Shown: piece after piece, positions 16,896-24,311 of the stretch
How positions within the stretch are numbered: the stretch's first letter is position 1
Layout: each line of letters starts with the position of its first letter
Assembly: GCA_013001705.1 (NCBI GenBank)
Contig: JABDLZ010000305.1
Coordinates: forward strand, 1 to 33,697
From: Flavobacteriales bacterium
GTDB lineage: Bacteria; Bacteroidota; Bacteroidia; Flavobacteriales_D; JABDKJ01
Length of the DNA stretch: 33,697 bases
Direction of reading: 5' to 3'
Translations under genes and position numbers: made by a program
The notes under the pieces: generated by a model
What the model was told of the DNA's origin: nothing
Database searches by the model: none
The model's input: the letters and a program-made list of their open reading frames with translations, nothing else

Positions 16896-18299
16896 ATGAT
16901 ACAGTTCATCCAGCGCCATATCAAGATATTTCTGGTTATCCTCATTGTGAAGTCGATCCTCGCAGGGATGATCATCCATCTTTCGCTATGCGCACAAGGG
17001 ATAGACCAAGACGGCTTCTACCTTACGGCCGGAGATACCCGTTCATATTTCGAACCTCTCGAACACCTCGCCACCCAAGGCAAATACTTCTATCTCAATC
17101 TGGATGGGGAAAAGGTCATAGCTGGGAGAACTCCGTTCTATGGACTACTGTATTTCATAGGTCATTCGTTCCTGAATAAGGAATCCATCCTTTCACTCTA
17201 CGTTCTATTGCAAGTTCTACTTGAGGCCATCTCAGTATTGCTGCTTTGGGATCTGATAAGACAAATCGTCCAACGAAAATGGATCCAATGGTTTGGGCTA
17301 CTCCTATTGACTGTATCGACTTACCATACGTTCTGGTCATGTAAATTGATTCCAGAAAGCCTCGCCTTATCATGTCTGATCATCCTATTCTGGCTGTTGA
17401 GTAGAGCCCGACCCCGAGCAATCGCGCTAGGTATCCTTCTCCTAATTCTAACTGGACTGAAGCCCTACTTGGGGATTTTGGCGGTGGTGGTATCTGTTCT
17501 GATCATCAAGCGTGAAAAGTCGCTTTCATCGAGAAAGACCTGGCGGTCACTCATAGCCCTCTGGGCTCCTCTCTTTCTTTTCGTCATGGTCTGGGGAGGA
17601 CGTAACTACGCTATAACTGGAAAGGTCATTCCATTCACTGAAGCACTGAGCGGTTATTCCTTTACTGAAGCAGAACTGGCTTTCAGAAAATTCATGGCCG
17701 CCAAAGGTGAAAGTCAGGAATACTGGGATAAGAAGGCCGAAAGCTCCTTCTACTATGGCCGAGAATCTGTTTACACATTAGATGAACTCTACACCGATAG
17801 TTATATCACATCGGATACCCTGCTGACCATACGCCAGCATCTGAGCCAGATTGCGAGAGGAGAAGCCGTGGAAGAAGAAAGGGATCGGAAGATTGCTGGA
17901 ATCATCGAACGGACCACCTCCCACTATAAGGAAACACATCCCTCCCATCTTCTCACTGGGAGCCTGGACCGAGTGAAGGACCTCATATTTCACAGTGGCT
18001 CATACTATCTACCGATAGCCAAGGACAGTCCGTGCTACTCAGAGTGGCAGTGGATATTCAAACTCATGCAGTCACTCTTCTATTATCTGTTCACGTGCTT
18101 TGGTCTGTTATCCCTATTCCTCATAAAAGACTGGCGTGTCCAATTCATGCCCTGGTACCTGATAGCTCTGTTCTGTATCGTCCTACAGTTCATCGAACTA
18201 CGTTTCTTCCTGCTGGCATATCCGAGCTTGGTATTGGGATCTTTCTATCTGACGGGAAGACTCCATCGGTCATTGAAGCCCCCATCATCTCCCATATAG
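16896..18299 (+). CDS. GT-C-like membrane glycosyltransferase (ArnT/PMT-like fold)
   Basis: This encodes 467 residues with an N-terminal membrane helix (about residues 8-30), a non-cytoplasmic loop bearing GDTRSYFEPLEHLATQGKYF, then about eight further helices. A polar insertion of about 140 residues (from TGKVIPFTEALSGYSF to SPCYSEWQW) precedes the last two helices. An acidic residue in the first extracytoplasmic loop (D of GDTR) is the usual GT-C catalytic or metal position. GT-C enzymes use polyprenyl-phosphate sugars on the periplasmic side. It follows the GT4 gene by 2 nt and ends 9 nt from the convergent aminotransferase gene. The call rests on topology and the loop motif, so it could instead be a polymerase-like protein. 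Confidence 0.65.
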   Translation: MIQFIQRHIKIFLVILIVKSILAGMIIHLSLCAQGIDQDGFYLTAGDTRSYFEPLEHLATQGKYFYLNLDGEKVIAGRTPFYGLLYFIGHSFLNKESILSLYVLLQVLLEAISVLLLWDLIRQIVQRKWIQWFGLLLLTVSTYHTFWSCKLIPESLALSCLIILFWLLSRARPRAIALGILLLILTGLKPYLGILAVVVSVLIIKREKSLSSRKTWRSLIALWAPLFLFVMVWGGRNYAITGKVIPFTEALSGYSFTEAELAFRKFMAAKGESQEYWDKKAESSFYYGRESVYTLDELYTDSYITSDTLLTIRQHLSQIARGEAVEEERDRKIAGIIERTTSHYKETHPSHLLTGSLDRVKDLIFHSGSYYLPIAKDSPCYSEWQWIFKLMQSLFYYLFTCFGLLSLFLIKDWRVQFMPWYLIALFCIVLQFIELRFFLLAYPSLVLGSFYLTGRLHRSLKPPSSPI

Positions 18300-18308
18300 G
18301 ATCGAGAT

Positions 18309-19445
18309 TCAGTCTTTGAAAAAGGACTCTACCGAGTGTATCACATGTTCCTGTGATTCCCTATCCAACTCGTAGTAGAGTGGCAGCCTGATCAAGCAGT
18401 CGGTGTATCTATCGGCCTGAGGCAGATCGGGATGATAGTCGGGGTAGATATTTTGGATAAATGTGCTCTTATGTAGGCTCAGATAATGGAAAACGGCATA
18501 GATTCCTTCTGATTTCAAATGGCTGATCAAGGCGGTACGTGTGTCGAGATCATGTACTACGATGTAGAACATATGACCGTTATTACTGGCATATTCAGGC
18601 AGATAGGGTAGTTTGATCCGACCTTTCTCCTCGAGTTCCTTAAGACCTTGATGGTATCGTTCCCAGAGTACCTTTCTGCGAGACTGGATTTCTTCTATGT
18701 TCTCCAGTTGCGCATAGAGGAATGCTGCTGTGACCTCGGAGGGTAAGAAAGAAGAGCCTATATCCACCCAGCCATACTTATCGACCTCACCTCGCCAAAA
18801 TGCAGCCCGATCTGTCCCTTTTTCCCAGATGATCTCAGCTCTGTTGACGAATCGTTCATCATTGATGACCAAGAGGCCTCCCTCTCCTGAGATGATATTC
18901 TTGGTCTCATGAAAAGAGAATGCCGCTAGATGCCCTAAAGACCCTAAAGGCTTTCCCTTGTAGGTGCTATCAATGGCTTGTGCTGCATCCTCGATGATCA
19001 ATATCTTTTTATCTGCAACGGCTTCATTCAGTGCATCCATATCTACCGCTACACCGGCATAGTGGACCACTACTATAACCTTTGTACGGTCGGTGATACA
19101 GGCTCGTATGGAATCCACGCTCACATTGGGTTCGCTTGACTTACTATCGGCAAAGACAACTGTAGCTCCACGAAGGATGAATGGATTTGCTGAACTCACA
19201 AAGGTGTATGACGGAACGATGACCTCATCATCTGGCCCCACCTCTGACAGGATGGCCGCCATCTCCAGCGCATCGGTACACGAGGTAGTAAGGAGCGTTT
19301 TACGGAAGCCGAAAGTACTTTCGAAGAAAGCTTGACATTTCTTGGTAAAAGTCCCGTTGCCCGAGATCATTCCTGAAGCCACAGCCTCTTCGATGTACTT
19401 GGTCTCTTTCCCTGTAAGGAAGGGCTTGTTGAAAGGAATCTGCAT
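18309..19445 (-). CDS. WecE/RffA-like sugar-nucleotide aminotransferase (DegT/DnrJ/EryC1/StrS family)
   Basis: This encodes 378 residues from the ATG at 19445 (MQIPFNKPFLTGKE); a longer in-frame start at 19547 would run into the upstream gene and lacks conservation. It is a PLP-dependent aminotransferase that resembles E. coli WecE closely over its whole length. Shared motifs are TSCTDALEMAA, DEVIVPSYTFVSSAN, VHYAGVAVDMD and IEDAAQA. FSFHETKN contains the PLP lysine at residue 182, and WVDIGSSFLPSE follows. WecE converts dTDP-4-keto-6-deoxyglucose to dTDP-4-amino-4,6-dideoxygalactose (Fuc4N) using glutamate. The exact sugar here is inferred. It is the last gene of the six-gene operon, starting 1 nt after the PglD-like gene's stop. 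Confidence 0.92.
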   Translation of the reverse strand: MQIPFNKPFLTGKETKYIEEAVASGMISGNGTFTKKCQAFFESTFGFRKTLLTTSCTDALEMAAILSEVGPDDEVIVPSYTFVSSANPFILRGATVVFADSKSSEPNVSVDSIRACITDRTKVIVVVHYAGVAVDMDALNEAVADKKILIIEDAAQAIDSTYKGKPLGSLGHLAAFSFHETKNIISGEGGLLVINDERFVNRAEIIWEKGTDRAAFWRGEVDKYGWVDIGSSFLPSEVTAAFLYAQLENIEEIQSRRKVLWERYHQGLKELEEKGRIKLPYLPEYASNNGHMFYIVVHDLDTRTALISHLKSEGIYAVFHYLSLHKSTFIQNIYPDYHPDLPQADRYTDCLIRLPLYYELDRESQEHVIHSVESFFKD

Positions 19446-19446
19446 G

Positions 19447-20106
19447 CTAGACCTTGGTGCTGAGACTGTTCTTATCAAGTCGATCGGCCGGACGTGCTGA
19501 ATACACCTCCCCTGCTCGGGTGTCCTTCTTGATGACTGCTCCCCCACCTATGATGCACTTCTCTGCCACCGTGATGTTGTCCCTGAGTGTACAATTGATG
19601 CCGAGGAAGCAATTATCCTTGACAACGATACGACCTGATACAGAAGCCCCTGGGGCTAGAAAACAATGGTCCCCGATAGTGCTATGGTGCGCCACCACAG
19701 CGTTGGACCAGAGAACTGTGTTCTTTCCGATGACAGCTTCGGGTTCTATAGTCACTCCATCGAAAACGAAAGAACCCTCACCAACGCTATCCTCAGACCA
19801 TACATTGGCCCGAGAAGAGATAAAAGTGAATGCTTCATAGCCTTTGACCACAGCTTCATTGAACAAGCGCTCTCGAATTGTATTGACCTGATTGGGCCCT
19901 ATCCCCGCGATGACAATATGATCTCCGGTCGGATAGTGCTCTTCCAGATCCTCGAATGGAACTACCGGTAGACCTTGAAAATCATCGCTGGACAAGAAAT
20001 CACGTTCTACTGTAAAAGCCACCACCTCCACTTCTCCATCCCGTGAGATATAGCGAAGGGCCATTTCTGCATAGTCACCGGTGCCTATGATGATCAATTT
20101 CTTCAT
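19447..20106 (-). CDS. PglD/NeuD-like sugar acetyltransferase
   Basis: This encodes 219 residues. The N-terminal Rossmann-like domain (MKKLIIIGTGDYAEMALRYI, and IAGIGPNQ near residue 67) and a C-terminal left-handed beta-helix (from about residue 100) match the PglD/NeuD family. AHHSTIGDHCFLAPG places His140 where PglD has its catalytic His. The ending DTRAGEVYSARPAD is typical. PglD N-acetylates a UDP-4-amino sugar with acetyl-CoA. Next to the aminotransferase gene, the natural reading is acylation of the 4-amino group. The start overlaps the methyltransferase stop by 4 nt. O-acetylation of another sugar remains possible. Confidence 0.88.
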   Translation of the reverse strand: MKKLIIIGTGDYAEMALRYISRDGEVEVVAFTVERDFLSSDDFQGLPVVPFEDLEEHYPTGDHIVIAGIGPNQVNTIRERLFNEAVVKGYEAFTFISSRANVWSEDSVGEGSFVFDGVTIEPEAVIGKNTVLWSNAVVAHHSTIGDHCFLAPGASVSGRIVVKDNCFLGINCTLRDNITVAEKCIIGGGAVIKKDTRAGEVYSARPADRLDKNSLSTKV

Positions 20107-20732
20107 CCTTTGGATTTACGGATCATCAGGGTGAATTCGTAGAGCTCGTAGTCATGGTCTATGACCCAATCCCTACCACAGTTATCAATGAGAAACCGGG
20201 TGAGCTCATTGAGATCCGGATAGTAGAGTCGCTCATAGGTATAGTCCACATAGGGTGACATCAGATTGATGATTACGGCCTTTCTGGCCAGTTGGTGCAT
20301 CTTCAATATCGAGGACTTAACATAGGAGGCCCATGCTTCCATGTCTGTACCAATGCTGGCATTGAAGGTGCCTGAAGCGATCACATAGTCATGCGCTTCT
20401 GTGAAGTCATCGATGGGACCAAGGTAGACCTGGACCTCAGGATGGGTGGCCTTTACATGTTCGGTCATCTCTGGCACGATATCCAGACCGGTATAGGCTA
20501 TCTCCTTTCCCAAGGACTTGCAATAGGCATAGTATGATCCTGCACCGCAACCTACATCCAAGACAGAAGGAGATACGTCCAGATCGATGTAGCGATTTAT
20601 CACTTCGAACCGCAGTTCTTGGCTTTCTTCATCTTTCCAGTCCACTCCTTTGGCAGTGAAGCCGCTCTCAGAAAGCTTCTCTTGATAGTATCCGATGATA
20701 CGTTCCTCATTGGGTATTCTCTCGGCACTCAT
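20103..20732 (-). CDS. Class I SAM-dependent methyltransferase
   Basis: This encodes 209 residues. SAM-binding motif I is VLDVGCGAGSYY (residues 57-68), followed by YTGLDIVPEM, whose acidic residue should bind the ribose, and a motif near FNASIG. The C-terminal part (YLYERLYYPDL-like region around residue 160) is specific to a poorly described group found beside sugar-modification genes. It overlaps both neighbours by 4 nt. A role in methylating a sugar or its acyl substituent is inferred from context; the substrate cannot be read from sequence. Confidence 0.82.
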   Translation of the reverse strand: MSAERIPNEERIIGYYQEKLSESGFTAKGVDWKDEESQELRFEVINRYIDLDVSPSVLDVGCGAGSYYAYCKSLGKEIAYTGLDIVPEMTEHVKATHPEVQVYLGPIDDFTEAHDYVIASGTFNASIGTDMEAWASYVKSSILKMHQLARKAVIINLMSPYVDYTYERLYYPDLNELTRFLIDNCGRDWVIDHDYELYEFTLMIRKSKG

Positions 20733-21643
20733 AGCTCTTGTTTGATGACTGTGAGCGGGCGTTGCTTGATTTCGATGAACATCTTACTGATATACATTCC
20801 CACTACTCCAAGACATAAGATGATCACCCCACTCAAGAACCAGATAGAGAGGATCAGACTGGGCCATCCACCCAAGTACTCTTTGAGAAATAAAGCACTG
20901 GTGAGGTAGTACAGACTGATGATGAAACTGATACTGCTCATTAATATCCCTAGATAGAAGACGTAAACCAAGAGTCTGTGAGTAGATGAGGTTATGGCAT
21001 CGATCATCAGGCTGAGTCGTTTCCTGAAGGAATAATTGCTCTCTCCACGTGAACCCTTTTCAACTTCCACCGAACGCTGATCGAAGCCGACCAAAGCAAA
21101 TACTCCACCCAAGAAGAGAGACCTTTCTTGGAATTCTGACAATGCATCCACATAGGGTCGGGATACCAGTCGGGCCATGAGTATGTTCTTCTCTATGGGA
21201 ACATCGGCCAGTTTGTTGAAGGCCCAATAGAAAAAGGAACCGAATATCCGTTCGCCCCATCCTCCTTTACGTGCTGATTGGACTCCATAGACTGCATCCA
21301 CATTCTCCGAATCCATGTGCTCGTAGAAGGTGGCCAATAATTCCGGTGGTTCTTCGAGATCACAATCGATGATGAATACCCTGTCTCCAGAGGACTTCCT
21401 GATACCCGTCATGATCGCTTTATGATGTCCGAAGTTCCGTGACAGTTCAATGATGCGGATGCGTGGGTCATCGGCCTTGAGCGATTGTAAAAGAGCTATA
21501 GAATCATCGGTGATACCATCAATGACATAGATGAATTCGGCCTCCTCTATTGCGAGACGATCCAGCACTTCACACGTGCGGCTGTGGAATTCTCGGAGGA
21601 ATCCTTGTGAACGATACACACTGGTGACAATGCTGACCTTCAC
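20729..21643 (-). CDS. GtrB/ArnC-like polyprenyl-phosphate glycosyltransferase (GT2)
   Basis: This encodes 304 residues. The GT-A domain (1-220) has VSIVTSVYRSQGFLREFH, then IELSRNFGHHKAIMTG, and IIDCDLEEPPELL with the DxD at residues 93-95, matching the DPMS/GtrB/ArnC group (usually DADLQDPPE). SRGESNYSFRKR near residue 205 is the characteristic interface motif. Two C-terminal membrane helices (about 225-250 and 265-290) anchor it, as in GtrB and ArnC. These enzymes move a sugar from a nucleotide to undecaprenyl or dolichyl phosphate. The usual DDGSTD is altered to IDGITDDS. It overlaps neighbours on both sides by 4 nt. Confidence 0.88.
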   Translation of the reverse strand: MKVSIVTSVYRSQGFLREFHSRTCEVLDRLAIEEAEFIYVIDGITDDSIALLQSLKADDPRIRIIELSRNFGHHKAIMTGIRKSSGDRVFIIDCDLEEPPELLATFYEHMDSENVDAVYGVQSARKGGWGERIFGSFFYWAFNKLADVPIEKNILMARLVSRPYVDALSEFQERSLFLGGVFALVGFDQRSVEVEKGSRGESNYSFRKRLSLMIDAITSSTHRLLVYVFYLGILMSSISFIISLYYLTSALFLKEYLGGWPSLILSIWFLSGVIILCLGVVGMYISKMFIEIKQRPLTVIKQEL

Positions 21644-22335
21644 TGCTGCGCTGATCGTTTAATGAAGTTTCTTGAATTCCCTCCCTCATGGAACATAAGG
21701 TCTAAGATACTGAGTCCATGTTCAAAATGCGTCCCTGCTTGGGAATACTCTGGATATCCTTCATAATCCATCCATTCGACCTCGATGCCTTGCTTTTGAA
21801 ATCTAGGTACATCTATATAGGTCCTTGCAGATGGGCCAGAGAGATAGATGTCTGCATTCAGTTTATCACATAGGTCCAGTATGCGTTCTTGTTTATCACC
21901 TTGAAGCGCGTAATCCGTACTCTCCGTGATGGGAGTGTCAATGTCCAAGTACCTACAGACCTCTAATATCAGATGCCTGTTGATATCGCTCAACATGTCC
22001 GATTCGATTTCGGTGTACCATTTCTCTATCAGTGGCATGAGTTCCTTGAATGCTCCGGCCCGGCCATAGCATGCTTTTAGGGTCTTCAGATGTTTCTTTC
22101 TCCAAAGTTCACTGGCCACTTGTGTCTCATTGACCTTTTGAGATAGCCCTTCAACCCGAACAGGTATAGTGATCCACTGGGTATTACCATGTGCATCTTT
22201 GATCTTATTCCTATTGCGCCAGTCATTCTTGGTGTACTGTACTTCATCATAGAACACGAAGTGGTCCACCTCATCGATCATATCGAAATAACCCTTCCAA
22301 GGAATATAATTGGATTGAAGTAGCGCAATCTTCAT
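21640..22335 (-). CDS. WbqC-like family protein
   Basis: This encodes 231 residues. The start MKIALLQSNYIPWKGYFDMI and the following FYDEVQYTKNDWRNRN, TQWITIPV and YLSGPSARTYID mark the WbqC-like family of O-antigen and exopolysaccharide clusters. Biochemical function is not established to my knowledge. A role in attaching an amino-acid or acyl group to a 4-amino sugar has been suggested for members near aminotransferase genes, but this is from memory and should be treated as inference. Soluble, no signal peptide. It overlaps the HTTM-DCC gene and the GT2 gene by 4 nt each. Confidence 0.85.
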   Translation of the reverse strand: MKIALLQSNYIPWKGYFDMIDEVDHFVFYDEVQYTKNDWRNRNKIKDAHGNTQWITIPVRVEGLSQKVNETQVASELWRKKHLKTLKACYGRAGAFKELMPLIEKWYTEIESDMLSDINRHLILEVCRYLDIDTPITESTDYALQGDKQERILDLCDKLNADIYLSGPSARTYIDVPRFQKQGIEVEWMDYEGYPEYSQAGTHFEHGLSILDLMFHEGGNSRNFIKRSAQQ

Positions 22336-24212
22336 AGTTCCCTCTGTCGGCTTGTGTCGAACTCTCCATCTACCCAGACCACTTCACCCCACTCCTCCCA
22401 TGGTCGGTTGAGGTTTTCGGTCAGTAGATCCTTTTCCCACTTGAAGACGGGTCGGTCTGAGCGTGTCGTGACCCTGAAGCGTTGCTGACCTTCCACACCG
22501 CGACCTGTCGACATCAGCCAGTAGGCGGTGTAGCGTTTTAGTCCGGCAATCAAGGCCTCATCATCTGCTTGGGAATAGCATACTCTGAATGTCCAGTGAA
22601 CAAATGTCCCTCCACTGAGCATTTCCCCTGGCAATCCTTCCGCACTGGTCATGGGCAAAAGGATTCGTTCATCACCCTGCTGATATTCTACCGCAAATGA
22701 TCTGATCTTATTGAAATGCCCATCCATGAATACCGGGTGTCGGGTGATGCCAATGAGCTTCCTAGAGTAGGCCTCCATCCCATTGTGGAAACTATTGACC
22801 GGGGATTGAATCCTTTCCGGAAGATGAGAGAGCATCTGCTCTGTCCATTGCTTCGGGTAGGGTGAGAATAGACTGACATTGATCTGGAAGATGAGAAGGA
22901 TCAGAACTCCATACTTCAGCAGATTGAATTCCAGCTGTTCACTGTTCAGATTCCTGAAGATTCTAGTCGGCTTTTCCTCATATGGAGAGCGCAGCAGAGG
23001 TAGTCCGCAGTTCTCTTCGTTACACCGCTCGGTATCCCGAGCATCAGCGATGTAGCGATAGACCTTTGCCGAGACCTGTTGCAGACCAGGCAGTGAGACC
23101 ATAGGCAAGAATATCCAGAACGCTGGGACCCGCTTGAATACCTCTCGATAGCTGGCCAATCCTTCAAAGGTATTGCCCTTGTACTGGGTGAATACACTAT
23201 CCAAAAGCTCTTCTCTCGTATTCTCTTTTAGGAGTTCATGCTGATCAGGCAGTGACTGTATCGCTACGAAATCGACCCGTGAACGGAAATCGAAATATTC
23301 GATGATCCATTTGGTCCTCAAGCAGAGAGGGCATTCTGCATCGTAATAGAAATGCAGTGGCTCATACTCTGAATTCCTATTGAATATCGAACCGATCCTT
23401 CTCCACCAAGAAAAGGGGAACATAAGTACGTAGATGAATGCACTACCCAGAGCAAAGTATGGAATAGGGAACTCTATATATATACCTATGTGCAGTCCGA
23501 TTCCTATAAGAAGAAACGGGATTCGGAAGGGCTTGAACCAGAATGTGAAGATGAATATCGTCTCAAACAGTACAGTCAAATACCCCAGACCCCTGACCAG
23601 CCATTCTTGATTCAGAATGAACTGATCCTTGCAAATGGTGATCTGTGTGATGGAGGCCGGCAACCACATACCTAAGCCTTCCATCCACATGGGGGAGGTG
23701 ATCTTGTACAGAACCGAGTCCGCGTAGACCACACCCAATCCGAATAGAACAGGAAGGAAGTAGGCATAGACCCTGACTGTACGTTCTTCTTCATACTCTT
23801 GCTTGGATGAAGAGAACCGGATCTTCCTGCGAAGACGATCCAAAGACATCACTCGGTCTATCGGTAGGAAAATCACCATCAGGCTCAACCCAGTGTATAC
23901 ATAGTCCATGTGATACTCGAACATATCCAGATCACTCATGTAGACCAGGATCAAGAGATAGTTGATGACGGTGGCCCAGCGTGTGAAGAGTCCAAAGACG
24001 ATGAAGACCAAGGAGATCATCCAGATACACAGCGGGATAGTCAATGCGATCTCTGAACTCTCGAGGAAAGGGACCCGATCGAAGATCAACTTCCGGTACG
24101 TGAAAATATGGAAGACCTCGAGGAGAAGATTGGTGAAGAAGAGGATGCGGAAGACAGCTAGCCCTGTAGCAGGTACCTTTTTGGCGAATATGCGCTCGAA
24201 GAACCTATTCAT
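22332..24212 (-). CDS. HTTM (vitamin K-dependent carboxylase-like) - DCC thiol oxidoreductase fusion
   Basis: This encodes 626 residues from the ATG at 24212 (MNRFFERIFAKKVPATGLAVF). A longer open frame to 24581 has no family similarity and would cover the divergent gene. Residues 15-275 form an HTTM domain of several helices with FRILFFTNLLLEVFH, EYHMDYVYTGLSLMVIFLPI and LLIGIGLHIGIYIEF. From residue 287 a DCC/DUF393 domain starts FYYDAECPLCLRTKWIIEYF (D291, C294, C297). Another helix follows near residue 455, then a soluble C-terminal domain with TRHPVFMDGHFNKIRS. HTTM is homologous to gamma-glutamyl carboxylase, a quinol-dependent enzyme; the bacterial function is mostly unknown. It is the first gene of the six-gene operon. 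Confidence 0.85.
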   Translation of the reverse strand: MNRFFERIFAKKVPATGLAVFRILFFTNLLLEVFHIFTYRKLIFDRVPFLESSEIALTIPLCIWMISLVFIVFGLFTRWATVINYLLILVYMSDLDMFEYHMDYVYTGLSLMVIFLPIDRVMSLDRLRRKIRFSSSKQEYEEERTVRVYAYFLPVLFGLGVVYADSVLYKITSPMWMEGLGMWLPASITQITICKDQFILNQEWLVRGLGYLTVLFETIFIFTFWFKPFRIPFLLIGIGLHIGIYIEFPIPYFALGSAFIYVLMFPFSWWRRIGSIFNRNSEYEPLHFYYDAECPLCLRTKWIIEYFDFRSRVDFVAIQSLPDQHELLKENTREELLDSVFTQYKGNTFEGLASYREVFKRVPAFWIFLPMVSLPGLQQVSAKVYRYIADARDTERCNEENCGLPLLRSPYEEKPTRIFRNLNSEQLEFNLLKYGVLILLIFQINVSLFSPYPKQWTEQMLSHLPERIQSPVNSFHNGMEAYSRKLIGITRHPVFMDGHFNKIRSFAVEYQQGDERILLPMTSAEGLPGEMLSGGTFVHWTFRVCYSQADDEALIAGLKRYTAYWLMSTGRGVEGQQRFRVTTRSDRPVFKWEKDLLTENLNRPWEEWGEVVWVDGEFDTSRQREL

Positions 24213-24296
24213 GGATTGCGTTAAGTGGAGCAAAGTAAGGCAATTAAAGAAAGGAAGTGCATTAGCTTTCCAGACGGGCCATGAGCAATGTTTGGC

Positions 24297-24304
24297 TAGG
24301 TTTG
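24297..24304 (+). promoter_or_regulatory. Putative -7 element (TAGGTTTG) of the 24312 glycosyltransferase
   Basis: TAGGTTTG matches TAnnTTTG and ends 7 nt before the ATG at 24312, suggesting a nearly leaderless message. No TTG at the expected -33 spacing. The facing minus gene (start 24212) has only an imperfect element, TTACTTTG. Confidence 0.4.
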
Positions 24305-24311
24305 TCGACCG

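Noticed and set aside
19446-19547. 34-residue extension of the WecE-like aminotransferase
   Set aside because: It overlaps the end of the PglD-like gene; the family start is MQIPFNKP at 19445.
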